Shown here one piece after another: positions 48,245 to 60,899 of a DNA stretch of 64,000 nt (positions are counted from its first letter, which is position 1; every line of letters begins with the position of its first letter). The stretch spans positions 5,394,001 through 5,458,000 of the forward strand of contig JBBMOL010000021.1 of NCBI GenBank assembly GCA_037954665.1, written 5' to 3'. This DNA comes from Laguncularia racemosa. Its lineage: Eukaryota; Streptophyta; Magnoliopsida; Myrtales; Combretaceae. The position numbers and the translations under genes are program-made. A model generated the notes under the pieces. It saw nothing but the letters and a program-made list of their open reading frames with translations. It was not told the DNA's origin and did no database searches.

Positions 48245-48625
48245 AAGGTAATGTTTGAATTAAAGTATTAGATAGTACAAAGAGTATTTGATTAATACAT
48301 AATAAGAAAAATAGGATAGTATAACTTTTTTGTATCATGTTTAATGTGTATTATATTAGATAAAGATTTTTATGATGTTTATTGTTTTGATATATAAAAT
48401 ATTGTAATAAATATAATATATAAAATAATAATAATAATTTTTATGTTTTTGTTCATTAAAATTGATTTTTGTACTGTATTTTGAATAATATAAAATATAA
48501 ATATTTTATTTAGTATTTTATGATATTTTTTTTAGTAACTAAGAAAATATATAAACTAAATAAAGAATAAAATGTTGTCCAATTCGGTATCATAAATTTA
48601 TGATAACTAAACGTTATCTAATGTA
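48245..48625. mobile_element. MITE-like element with weak inverted ends
   Basis: Left end GGTAATGTTTGAATTAAAG and the inverse of the right end (TTAGATAACGTTTAGTTATC) are similar, and the interior is AT-rich without coding capacity. On the minus strand the right end reads GTTTAGTTATC, then ACCGAATTGGACAACA, the same end motif as at 13.25, 15.25 and 27.6 kb. Confidence 0.4.
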
Positions 48626-48639
48626 AATAAAATTTGGGT

Positions 48640-51440
48640 ACATGCTTTACTAAGCATCTTTTTAAAAATTAGATACAGCAATAAAAAGCATAAAAAGAAG
48701 GGTGGTTGGAAACAAATCGGAGCTTGAATAAGCTACTAATAATGCTGGGGCCCTAGGGTCAAATTTCTCCTTCCTATGAAACCTAAAATATTTATTTGGC
48801 CAAAAATGATATGAATGGAGTGCAGGCAAAAGTAACGTAAAGTTGGTTTATAATTTGATTTATCATGAGCTAAACCCAAAAGCTAGATTAACTTTCAATG
48901 AGTTAATAATCTTGATAGATAAGATTTGGAAATATTCATGCTAAAATAGAAGGGAATGCAATTAATCAATCGATGCATGTATATTTACCCACTCATTGTG
49001 CTTTCTAACATATATAATTCACAATGCATGTATTGGTAATGGACTGCATAGTTATTGTTTTCTATTATTAGTCACACTCAATTATCCCCTCCTCCTCCTC
49101 CTTTTTTTTTATTAATATAATAATAATAAAGCATAGCATATAATATATTCATAACTTCTATATATATCCATTTAGGTATGCTTTATTAATCTCAAACTTA
49201 TTAATATAGTCACTTGATATTTTTAGTGAAACTAAAATGGATATATTTATAGATTTTTGTTTAAATTAGTGGGGATAACGCTTTGGATTAACTTACAAAA
49301 TAATTATACCATAAATTTTTAGTTAAATTAATCACATAATACTTTGAGTTGTAGTATTTTTGTTGGACTTGTTCATACATTTAGCTTAAAAATAGAAAAC
49401 TATTTTTGCAAGTATTAGTGAAGTTTTCAATACAATTTCATTTATAAGCATTAACCAAATTAAAAACAATATTGGGTTTTATAAATAGAGAATCAATAGA
49501 TATAATATATTCATTTAGAATTTTTAATTAATCAATAGGTTGCACTCGAACATGAAATACGTTTATTAAATGGATTGGGTAATAGATTTAGCTTCTCAAA
49601 TGAATGAATTGTGTTACGAATTAAGATTTCTTAGATATAAAATTGTTAAGACACAGATATAAAACACGGTTCGTTAACACAAATTACCAAGCACCTTGAC
49701 TTTATTAATTTTAATAATCATAAGAAGAAAGTATTGGGAACTGCAAAATATTATATATATATTTTAATTAAGTTTCAAAATATTATGCTTAAATGTTTAT
49801 TAAAGTTCTTAAGATGTAGGATTCTTAAGAGATGATTGATGACTGTATTTTAATAAATTTGTGGTGTGCTCAATAATGGAGAAGAAGAAAAGGTATGAAT
49901 GTGCCCTTGCATGAGAATATACTGATGATGAATTGCACATGAAGAAAACTGGAAACCTTGAGTATACCCATCTAACTAACTAATGCAAAAATTATAAACT
50001 ATTCATTTGAAAATGATTTGCTTCCTGTCTTTACTCATTATTTCTATTCCCACGGTCTTTATCATGAAGGTTGGGCATGAGCAATCAGCTTCCACAATAT
50101 ATATATATATTTAATATACGATTTAAATATTCAATAACTAGAAAACATATGTACCTCTCAATATGTTTTGTATACCCTTGCAAAATTTACCCGTTTTATT
50201 ACACATTCGTGTTTATGTACTAATCGAGTCATCTTCCTAATTTATATTGATACAAAAATAACTTAAAATTGATTATACATCATAAATAATTATTTTATTT
50301 TATTATTGCATCAATTAATGCTATATATTTGCTATATTTTGGATTAATTATGTTGGATTGTAGTAGTTTTACATTTGTTTTTCTCCATATTTTTTAATCA
50401 TATGGTATTAAAATCATCAATACAAATTCAATATCTTGATTAGTAAGAGATTTATTCTTTCTTTCTTTTCCTTCGTTTTACTTGTAAATCAAGATATAAA
50501 TCCAACATGATATGAAAGAGATGGGGAAATTCCAAGTTGTGTTTTGTGTAAATGAATAATATGTTTGCAAGAGAAAGAAAAGGGATGCTACAGCTACAGC
50601 CCAACTAATTCCAGCTCCCCAAAAATGAATGTTTTAGTAGATGTTACGTTTCAATCATACTTCAAAGGTCCCACAGAAAATGCACATAGACAGCTAAAAG
50701 CTTGCAAAACATGACAAAAATATGGATGGGATTCACCTCTCATGCGCCAATCCCTCTCTCTCTTTTTTCATGACTTACTTCCATCCTCTCTCTCTCTCTC
50801 TTTCCCTTGATAGCTGAAGGACCTATTGAGTTTGATTGGAAAATAATTAAAGCTTCTAGAAAATGCAAAAATCATTGTGTGCCTTCCATCTTCCTGGGTG
50901 TCATAATTTCAAATTTTGCATCAATGACTAATACGGATAAGATTTACCTGAAAATTTTACCAAGATGTGTAAATTATGAATAGTTATATATATATATATA
51001 GATCATCAAGGCATTGATATCCATTAGTTAAGAAGTTTTAGGAGAAATCACCACACAACCTACCCACATGTCTAATTAATAGGATAATTAATTCAAGCAT
51101 GGAATCAAGATAGAAGGTCTAAATTAAAGATACCATCTATGTCATTTCAATGTACATATATGTGTGTAAAAAAAATCTCCAATTAGGTGGATTTCAAATG
51201 AATTAAAATAATCTAGTGAGTTGATCAATCTAGACCAACCTAGGAATTGAAGATAGATTGAGAAGGTTAGAGGGCAATCAATTAAGGGTAATCGATATAC
51301 TAATTGAATTGACCTTGGGCGATTAAGCTAGTCCTAATGTTGAGGGTGCCATTTACTTCATATTTTTCAATATTGACTTTCTAGTTATTTATTTATTTAT
51401 TTCTTTTTGTAGTTATTAGGACCGATTTCATAATCAATAA
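48640..51440. other. AT-rich spacer
   Basis: No genes recognised. Contains a CT microsatellite near 50753-50803 and TA tracts near 50098-50110 and 50985-51001. Confidence 0.5.
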
Positions 51441-51454
51441 GTTTCTATTAATTT

Positions 51455-51860
51455 GTTAGGATTTTATTGTACTCCTTTATTATGTTATTGTCTAGTTTAA
51501 TTAAGTTCTAGTTTATGCCTATAAATAGGTACAACATGTATTGAATAAAAACGGATTATTGTGCTATAAATATTCATTAAGTGAGTATTGCCTCCTCTTT
51601 CTTTTGAACTTATCAAGAACTATGTTCTTGTGGTTTTTAAGCTTGCATAAGGTTACTAGCTCTTTATAGTTAGTGAGTTGAGGTTTTTCTTATATTGAGG
51701 TTCTTGATTTGATATAATCAGTGGGTCGAGATCTTTCATATAGTTATATTTAAGGTTCTTAGGGTTGTTTAGCCAACAAGTCATGTCAATCACACCTCTA
51801 GTTTGTGGTTTGCATACTCATGGGCTTTAGGTTCACTTATAACTTGTTTTTAGCATTCTA
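51455..51860 (+). mobile_element. LTR-like remnant, copy B
   Basis: Begins near TGTTAGGATTTTATTGT and carries a TATA-like GCCTATAAATAGGTAC at 51518-51533, then ACTTATCAAGAACTATG, TTCTTGTGGTTTTTAAG and GAGGTTCTTGATTTGATATA. The order of these blocks matches copy A at 30.4-30.96 kb in the opposite orientation. The 3' end was not delimited. Confidence 0.5.
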
Positions 51861-52848
51861 CTACCCTTAATAATTACATAATGTAGAAGAGCTCACAAAA
51901 GTAAATGTTGATGATGCTACGAGTATTTGAAATATGCTAGTGCATATGCCATTGAGTTTTCTTCTCTAGAGAAATATCGTATCTTAACCTATTGGAATTA
52001 TTAAAGTAGTAGCTTACATAAAAACAAAATATTAGGTTTAATATCATTTCAAAACCTCTTTAACAGCATTGCTACTACTTTAAGTGAGTCCACTTCAATA
52101 ATAACTTTTTTGATGTTCATCTAAGAAAGAATGAGCTTGCTGCAAATTCCCACATTTCAGCTTGGAAAGTAGATGTGAATTGTTATCTTTATGGATTTTT
52201 CCAAAGTAACAACACTTTATATACTATGTTGAAGTTTATGAGTGCTAAAATATAACTAATCATGGATTTCGGTATAGTACATGGCAGATTGTTACAACTA
52301 GGGTACTCTTGGGGTGTGACATGTTGTTTGAAATGAAATCTCAGTGAATTCTCTCTAGATTGCCAATAATTATTGTTAAAATTTGCCCCATTTGGATGTA
52401 ATAGAATGGTAAACTTTATGACACCACTTTAACTTGTATGCATTCGCTAGTAATGTTTAGTGTTTTATCCTTCCACCTAGTTAATTCCACTTAAGCCTTC
52501 TCAAAAATGACATTTGAAACATGCTAATTTAAGGCAATTCCCTTCTTTTAGAGGAGACCCTAAATATCTCCTAAATTCCTTTGGTTTCCTCAAGTTTAGT
52601 ATCTCCATAATTACTTAACTACCTTGGCCTCAAGTGTAGCTGGAGAAAAACTCTTTTGATTTGTTGCAATCAAATCCTATTTTGACTTCCTTCTAAATAG
52701 TTGCATTTTTTCCTACATGGCTTGCATATGTTTTTGGTAGAGTTAGCCATTAGTGTTATATAGTTAACAAAAATGAGATTTCTTCTTCTTCTTCTTCTTC
52801 TTTCGCATATGCTGTGTTATCATCCTATATAGATCTCTATATTTAGTA

Positions 52849-53155
52849 GGGGTAATGTCAAAAATACCACATGAATTTTTGGTGTTTTTTCAATTTCTTA
52901 CTTGAAATTTGAAGTTACTAAATATCATTATCTTATCAAATTTTTATTTGTCAAATTTACCACCATTATCATCTTAAGAAAGATGATATAATAAATGCTC
53001 ATTGAACAAAAAGTATAACTATAAGACAATTAAGGTTAAGGTAGTAAATTTGAAGATTAAAAGTTTGATTAGGTATGAAATTAAGTAACTTCAAAACTTT
53101 AGGTAGGAAATTGAAAAAATAGTTAAAGTTAACGTAGTAGTTTTGACAATATTCC
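52849..53155. mobile_element. Mutator-type MITE with 9-bp target-site duplication
   Basis: The identical 9 bases TATTTAGTA stand at 52840-52848 and 53156-53164. The 307-base element between them has inverted ends GGGGTAATGTCAAAA and TTTTGACAATATTCC, with inverted similarity reaching about 100 bases inward (TTTTTTCAATTTCTTAC against TTTTTTCAATTTCCTAC on the other strand). A 9-bp duplication with long inverted repeats is the mark of Mutator-like elements. It has no coding capacity and would depend on an autonomous partner. Confidence 0.88.
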
Positions 53156-54419
53156 TATTTAGTATGAATAAATAGGATGATAGAGGACCCTGAGTCTTAA
53201 TCCTCTTTATTAAAATATGTTTGGCATTTTGAATGATTTTCAAGTTATATATTTGTCCAAGAAATGTTCATATGCATTGTAAAAACAAAAGGAATAAAAA
53301 TGAATTGTCGTAAAAGTGTCTCAAGTTGCTCGACACATAAAATCCATTTTAAGCACATCCTCCTAAATTATTCGTATTTTTTGATCTCTTATTGTTAATA
53401 ATGAGGATATTGACTTTGTATCTTGAATGCACATGAGCATAAGGTTTTGAAGTATAACCAAGCAAAGAAATAAGAAAAGATGATGCATAGGGGTAGTAGC
53501 TAACCACCATAAGGAGAAGGCGACAGTTTGGGTATGTACGGTCAACCGGCAAGATATCATGGTCGATTAAGCTAAGTCAATATTCTATTAGGTGCCTCTA
53601 GTATATGGCAATTTCCAAAATTTGTGTTTTTATGCTTAATTTATTTCCTTTATCGATTTAGTGTTTTGAGATTGTTGCAAAGTGGTTATAAGCATCATGT
53701 ATCATCGTGTTACGTTATATGATCTATTTACATTCTTATTAGTGGTTTTTCATCATGGTTTGGGAATTATTACATCAAAAGTTTATATTAAATGTTATGT
53801 ATCATATTCGTTCTAATCATGATCTATTTTTTTAATATTATATAACATGAGTTTTCACACTTTATTACTTTGAATAAAACATTGCTACCCTTTTAGGGAA
53901 AAAAAAAACCTAATAGAATGCATGAAAATGTGGATGAGCTAATAAAAAAAGTTATTAACCTTTATATAATTAAAAAGTATATGTATAAAAGTAAGAAAAG
54001 TAAAAAAAAAAATATAGAACTTGGATTGTATAACTGAAAAACAAATTAACACAAGTATATAAAATGAAAGATTCAAAATTTAGTAAATAAATGTAAAAAT
54101 AAGTAATGTAAATATGAAAAGCCAAAAGATGTGAAAATTCAGATTTTTTGCTACTATAAAAGTAAAATAACATGAGTAAAAAAAAAAAAAATACTAGTAT
54201 GCCTTTTCTTAATTAAAATCAAAAGTAATGAGAGTTTACATGTGGTTTTATAATTACAAAAATATAGGCTTTTAAACTATTACAATCAATAATTAATTGA
54301 GAAAAGTAAACAAGAATTATTAGGTGGTATCTTATTGTCTTGGGGGCTAAAAGTCCTCTTCTTAGAAAATACAAAAAGAAAAAAAAAAAGAAAAGAAAAT
54401 ATCGATAAATAAATAACTT

Positions 54420-54700
54420 TCATGCAAAAAAATGTCAAGCCAACGCGGAGGAAGACGTTGATATGACTCTTTCACCGTTACAAAGCTGTAATCATACCGG
54501 CTCGGCTTAAGGCTTGAACACGCGCCAAAGTTGTCAAGCCGATTTCTCTTGTTACTCCTACTTCCATATCCTCTTCTTTTACAGAGACGACAATTTTCCG
54601 TTCCGTTCCGTTTGTGGTTGACTTGCTTGAGCCTGTCCACGTGGCTTGGTCTCACCCTCACTCCCACCACACTCATGATACCCACGTGAACAGCGTAACA
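54420..54700. other. Isolated GC-richer island with G-box motifs
   Basis: In an otherwise AT-rich 13-kb spacer this 280-base stretch has a much higher GC content. It contains CCACGTGG (a perfect G-box palindrome, about 54635-54642) and a nearby CCCACGTGAAC. A minus-strand frame of 107 codons spans it but has no family features. It could be an orphaned promoter, a gene relic or unrecognised transposon DNA. Confidence 0.4.
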
Positions 54701-54734
54701 TTTATTAACGTAGCATTTACTATTTATTTTGTAT

Positions 54735-57700
54735 CAATATAAAAAATACACCACTTTTGCTAAACTTTAAACGTTTTTTTTTTTAATTTTAAATATTAAA
54801 TTTAATTAATTGAATTTTACATATAGAATCCAACAATATGCAATATCATACTTTATTAAATTTTTATTTATTAAATTTATTATTTATGTGACAAATGACC
54901 ATGTTAAGAAGTATAACATAATATAGTAAATTTGACGAGTGAAACTTTGATTAAATATGATCCCAAACTTTATAAGTAATTTTTTTTAAAAAAAAATCCA
55001 ATTTTAACATAATAATTTTGGCATTATACTATTTATTTTGCCTTTTTGACTAGGAGGCCATTTTCTCCCTTCATGCTTGTTTAAGTTGTATAACAATTGA
55101 TAATATGGATCATTATGTAAATCATCACTTGAAAACAAAAATCTCAAAAGGGTAAGCTATAATGCCCAACATGCAACCACTAAATCACACACATACATTA
55201 TTCCAATCTATACATAGGTTTGTAATTATTAAATGCGAAAAAAAAAGATTTACTAAGTTAATTATTTAGGAGTAGAAAACAAGACAATCTTAACATCCCA
55301 AGATTTGAAGTAAATCAGACTCCAATCAAACACTAGCTAAACCTAAATGGAACCATGAAAATAAAGTTTGGGGAACGATTTGAATCCACTCCATTGGAAC
55401 CAAAAGAAATCATTCCATATTAAGTTTATCGTATGTATCATGCCATTGAAAGCACAATTCCATCTACAAGGCTCAAATAAGTGTCCTGTTCCATTAATTT
55501 AGCTTGTCACAACTTCGTTAATACTCAATTGACTCATACTTACCATAGTTCTCTCATGTTGATGACTAACTAAGACATAAGCCATGGCTTAAGCACCTAA
55601 CTAATACTATCATCCAAGGAGACCATCCATTCTAAGGCTATGGAAACCTATCAATGATTATTGACCCATTCACTAATCTCAACTTGGGCTACGTACAAGC
55701 AAGTGCATGCATTTATGAATTAGATAATTGTTAGTCAATTCCATCTAACCTACAAGCACATGTGTCACACAACAACAATCATATACCTAGTCTTGATTTA
55801 ATGTCTTGATAGCATTAGACTCATAATCAACAACTAAATTCCACATGTAATGGATTAGTACATATACAAATACATCAAAAATTAAAATCCCAAGGCTAGG
55901 ACTTAATTCATCTTTTTTTAGACTAGATTTTAGGCCTATTACGTTTGTATTAGGTCACTAAAAGGCCATCTACTCCACTTAAATAGGTAAGGCAATTGAT
56001 TAAGTACAAAGGGGAATAGTCAATTAACCTTGGGAGGGGCCTATTAGCTGATCTAAGGTGGTGGTAGACCACCTTATGTAAGGGTGGTTGGCCTTCTCTC
56101 CAATTAAGGGTTGGTTAACCTTTGAACTTAAGGGAGTCAACGTAGCCTTCTCCCATGTTGTCTTTAAGGTTCAAGAAGTGATTCTTTTAGCCTTTTTCTT
56201 AGGGTTTCCATGATTCATTTCTCTAATGAATCTCAGATTCTCTTAATCTCCAATTATGTTATAAAACTTTCCAATCTATTTTCTCCATATATAAGTATTA
56301 ATCTTAATATTTTTTACGTTCTCTGATATTGAAGGTGATTAAATACCTAAAAGATTTCCTTGAAGCAATCTTGTGTTGTATGATCCATAATATTGATTGA
56401 TTCATTTAAAAAAAAACATATATTTTAATAAGATTCCATGACCTAGGTTTCATTTATACCATAATATTGATAATATTCCTAAGAGGTTAAGACTAAGAGA
56501 GAAATGGTGAATCTACTTAGCCTAATAAAGAGAAGTGCCTTGGAAAGGAATATAATGTGCAAGATTGTCTAAATTGATTTAATTACTTCCCAAAGCAACC
56601 CCTTCCATAAAAATACACTTAATTAGTGTTTCAATCATTTTTATTTGAGAGAAAGAATGCCTTAATTCACTTATCAATCCTTAATTCACTCTCCTTATTA
56701 GTTTAACTATCAAAATACCTAACTTGTAAGTTTAAGTGCAGTTAAATAATAACTATGCTTGGAATATCAGGTTATAGGCTAGTGAATAAAAATTACAATA
56801 AATAAATAAGTGAATAAAGAGAGAAAAGAAATTGAGTCCAAATATACAGAGACTCTACCTCTTGGATAAATCATGTCTATTAGCTCCACCAACTTTATTA
56901 GGTCAACCACTATGAATCCGTTAAGTATCAAGAGCATGATAGGTTAATTTACCTCATACAAGCCTTCACACTCTCATAATTATGAAAAGGAGTCTCAAAG
57001 TTTGTATGTCCATCTTACCTCCATAAGGTTTTCCATGACCCTCTTAAGCGTAACAATTTAAGCCACTTCACGCACAACCCTTACTCTCTTCTCTTACTCA
57101 TGACTAGACTTTCAATTGTTTATGAGCAAAACTTCACTTTATAACACTTAAACATACTCTTCCAACACCCTGATTGTAAATTCCATGAAAAAAAATAGCT
57201 TTTTAGCTAGCATATCTCACAAACTTATTTAATTGAAAACTTATGAGATCAAAAGATTTAATTGAGAAAATATTTTGTAAGATGCTTAATAAAGAAAGAA
57301 TACATTTTGAAAAATATTTTAACCTAAAAATATATTTAATTATTACTAGACATGAATCGAGAAATGAATTTGATTTACAAACAACAAGGAAGGTTTTTTT
57401 TTTTTGAATAAATTAAACTTTCTTTGAAAAAACATCTTCTTAATAAAATTACAATGATATGCCAGATTCACTAATAGCTTTAATGAATTAAGGACTTTGT
57501 CTTAAAACTTATGAAAGCTTGCCATGAAAAAAAAAAAAAAAATTCATAAAAGAATATTCTAGATAAGAATTGACATATGAACATCAAGGAAAGTTATCTT
57601 TGTATAAAATAAGATATGGATTTTTCCTAAAAATATCCCAATCTCAAGTTAGCAATGAGTAGAGCAGATCAATCAGGTGAAGTCCCAACAAAAGATAAAG

Positions 57701-57940
57701 AAACTAAAAACTTAGGAAATCCTATGCTTATTTTGGAGAGCAATTAGAGACATAATTGTAAAATCAGAATATATATATTAGAAATAATTTTAAGCTTTAC
57801 AAAGGTTAAGATTTTGACTCAAAAATTTCTTGATCATAAACTAAATTTTCCTTAAAAAAAAAAATCTCATTAAGATTAAGTTATGAAGGCTCTTGATCGA
57901 TAATAATCAAAGGGCTTTTTAGTATTTCATTAGCAATAGA
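54735..57940. other. AT-rich spacer with weak repeat traces
   Basis: No genes recognised. Near 54735-55040 there is a decayed inverted-repeat sequence resembling the MITE at 52.85 kb (CATTAATAACG-poor ends, internal AGTAAATTTGACGAG). A GC-richer GGTGGTGGTAGACCACC palindromic stretch lies at about 56059-56075. Confidence 0.4.
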
Positions 57941-57952
57941 TAGAAATATGTC

Positions 57953-59607
57953 TGATGGGTGTCGAATCCAACAAAAATAAAAACCTACTCCTAGATAATG
58001 ATTTGATTTGCGTATAGTAGTGAGTAGGGTCGTATCCACAGGGATTGGTTAAATATATTTCTATTCAAAGAGAATAAAGAGGAAAAGAAAATTGGGGGGT
58101 TTTGTTTGTGAATCAAATAATATTGAAACAATATAATAAAGTCGAATGTTGATAAAAGCCTAGCCAAAGGAATCAAGATAGTTTAATTCTAGGAATTGAT
58201 CATCGATGCAAGTGTTCTCTATTTTTATTTCTAGATAAACTGGTTATGGTTATTAACAAGCTCTAACAACCTATCTCCCCTTACTTCCTCGATAACCAAA
58301 ACAAGCTCTTCGATTATTTCTCTTATTGATTAGACAACCCTAAACAAGCTCTTAGGATTTAATCTATCAATAGCATTAAAAACTAGAGAGACCACCAATT
58401 CATGCCAGTAGATTATAAGATAACCTATTTAAACAAGATCATACATCTCCATAACATGAATTCGATCATCTATTTTATAATCAAACATGTTATCGTGTCA
58501 CCGAGACTAGAACTATCAAACAATTACGGATTTGACGTGCTAGTTGACAATATATTAACTTGCTAATTGAGTAGAAGAGCTCTAATTCATACCAATCAAC
58601 AAAGATAATAATGACAAGACGTTAAGAAGATATATGAATATCAAAAAACAAAGAATATATTAAATACAAATCAATTAGATCTCACAATTCGTGGAGAATC
58701 AAACTTCTATGACCCTTTGGCTAGAAAATCTACTTAGCTACACATGTTCATCATAAAAACGAAAATTAAAAGTTAAAACATAACAAGCCTCTATTCCCGG
58801 TTTTTGCTCTGCCTCCCTCCTTCCTTCTTGTCTCCAAGATGATCAAAGATTCTCATAACCCTTTAGGGTTAGTTCTATTTATATTGTTAAAGGAATGGCA
58901 GGTGATCTTTTGCTAGCAAGATACGAAAATATCTTTCCTTTTTCAAGTAAATTTCGAGAAGTAAATAATCGTCCGCCTGGCACGCCCTACAACACTGCAG
59001 TGGGTCAAGCCGTGCCTTCCTCTGTGTATAATTCACATATCATCTTTCGTGTCCAGTGTGTACCACGGCTTCAACCACGGTAAGATCCCAAGCCGTGTCA
59101 TTCTCTGGTCGAAGTTCCACAATTTCTCTTCCTTATTTAGTATATGGCACGGCTTCATCAAGCTTCCACCACGGCTTCAACCACGGCTTCCACTACGACT
59201 GCCACCATGGCTTCCACCACGGTCGTGTCACAAGCCTTGTCTCTCTCCTTCTCATGTAGTGTGTAGCACGGTTTGCACCATGGCCGTATCTCAAACCGTG
59301 CCTCCTTCTAGACAGATACACGGCCGTGTACTTCAACCGTGTATTTTCCCGTGGCTTCAAAACTAAGTACACGGCCGTGTACTTTAACTACACGCCCATG
59401 TACTTTCCTCCGGCGGTGTAAATCTTTGTTCTTTGATCCAAGTTGTAGATGACTTCTCTAATTTACTTGAATTAGCATCCTTGACTCCATTTAACCTGAT
59501 TTATCACCATAATAGAATTAAGTACCATTTCCTTATGATTTCTATAAAATCTATAATAAATTAACACACTTCATACTATAAAGATTGAGTATAAAATAGC
59601 TCTATCA
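57953..59607. mobile_element. Solo LTR of 1655 bases with perfect 5-bp target-site duplication
   Basis: The element starts TGATGGGTGTCGAATCC and ends TATAAAATAGCTCTATCA, with TGAT...ATCA termini. The 5 bases ATGTC flank it exactly at 57948-57952 and 59608-59612. It contains the stretch GTAGGGTCGTATCCACAGGG, which I associate with long LTRs of plant retrotransposons, and no gag or pol. A large solo LTR is the simplest reading; a non-autonomous LTR-like unit is the alternative. Strand is uncertain. A CACGGC-rich minisatellite occupies its right third. Confidence 0.8.
59050..59410. repeat. CACGGC-type minisatellite and palindromes inside the solo LTR
   Basis: Degenerate units of the type CCACGGCTTCAACCACGG recur about a dozen times, mixed with CACGGCCGTGT palindromes. 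Two are exact: TACACGGCCGTGTA at 59317-59330 and GTACACGGCCGTGTAC at 59367-59382. The GC content is far above the surrounding DNA. Open frames across it are by-products of the repeat. Confidence 0.75.
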
Positions 59608-59612
59608 ATGTC

Positions 59613-60289
59613 ACAAGAAACGGTAAATGTCTAATACATATTTGGCAAAACTTCATGTGAAAATATCACAAATCTATAGTAAACACATAGTAAATATTGA
59701 AAATGTCACAAACATGGAATAAACCCCTAATAAATACGTAATATATGTTTTGTGATCAATCTATACAAATCATTAATCGTATATAGATAAATATTTTAAA
59801 AAACACGTGTGCACACTTGCTATATATATATGTGTGTATGTATATAACAAGCCAATTCTTCATATGAATATCAAAATTTAACTATTATCGTGTATATGCA
59901 ATAAATATTATCATGGACTAAAATTTATTTTATTAAAACACAAAGTAATTATACATATTATATTTTTATATCGATACAAAGATATAACTGCAACGTCACA
60001 TATCATATTTATTATTATCCATTTCTTACATATTATCATGAATGCATGAACTAATGCTATTATGAATTATGAGTTATGAGTTTTGTTATCACCAACATTC
60101 CAATAAGATTAATAACATCAAAATATTGCATTAATTTCTTGAATGAGAAAAATCTATTATATAAGTGAATCCTTGTTTTGCAATTCAAAAGTACTATGCT
60201 TATGTTTATTTTTAAGAAATTATACTTATAAATCTAGTTATTGAGGACCACTTTGGTGATATTAATAAAACCATGCCCAAAGACCTCTT
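59613..60289. other. AT-rich spacer
   Basis: Nothing coding seen. A TATATATATATG tract lies near 59821-59832. Confidence 0.5.
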
Positions 60290-60676
60290 AACAACCAATT
60301 ATATAACAATTAATTTAATAAAATAATATTATTAAATATATCTAAAAAAAATAAAAATAAAAATAAAAAATGATAGGAAAAAAAAAAATCTAAGGACCAT
60401 TGTTGGAATGAATCACTTTATCATAACTGGTTTTTGTGGTGTGACTTACAAATGTCACTGGCCACTTTATGGATTTTTTTTTTTTTTAAGATTTTAGCAA
60501 ACCATTTATCACCTTAAAGGGATCATGCTTAGACAACATTGGCGACCTTTCTATAATTTTTTTTCTTTTATTTTTATTAATCTTCTTAATAATATTTATT
60601 ATATTATTTAATTAAATTATTTAATAAATGATATTTTATTAAATTAATTATAACATGACATGTGTCAATTAATTAC
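60290..60676. mobile_element. Inverted-repeat element upstream of CSI1
   Basis: Left arm ATAACAATTAATTTAATAAA (about 60302-60321) is matched by the inverse of the right arm (ATAATTAATTTAATAAAATA, about 60650-60631). Both arms then run into A-rich tracts and a GGACC/GGTCGCC boundary. The core is GC-richer and non-coding. The same architecture is seen at 20.5-21.35 kb. It ends about 200-250 bases from the probable CSI1 transcription start. Confidence 0.55.
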
Positions 60677-60899
60677 GGTAATATATAAAAAATAAAACAC
60701 ACATATACATAAAGTACTAAAAATAAAAACGCATGTGTATAATATGTGTATAAAAACTAAATTACGACGTTACGAGGAAACAGACACCCGCACAGCCTTT
60801 GTAATTACGACGTTACCGTCGAGTTGAATCGAAGCCGTGTTGAATGCAAATAAGCCGAGCCGTATATCAGCTGGATTTTAGTTCACACATCCTCGTCTT

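Noticed and set aside
50560..50830. Possible microRNA precursor in a transcribed-looking CT-rich stretch
   Set aside because: No match to conserved plant miRNA sequences that I could recall and no clear stem was seen.
58895..59366. Plus-strand frames rich in Pro, Arg and His
   Set aside because: Generated by the CCACGGCTTC minisatellite within the solo LTR; not gene-like.
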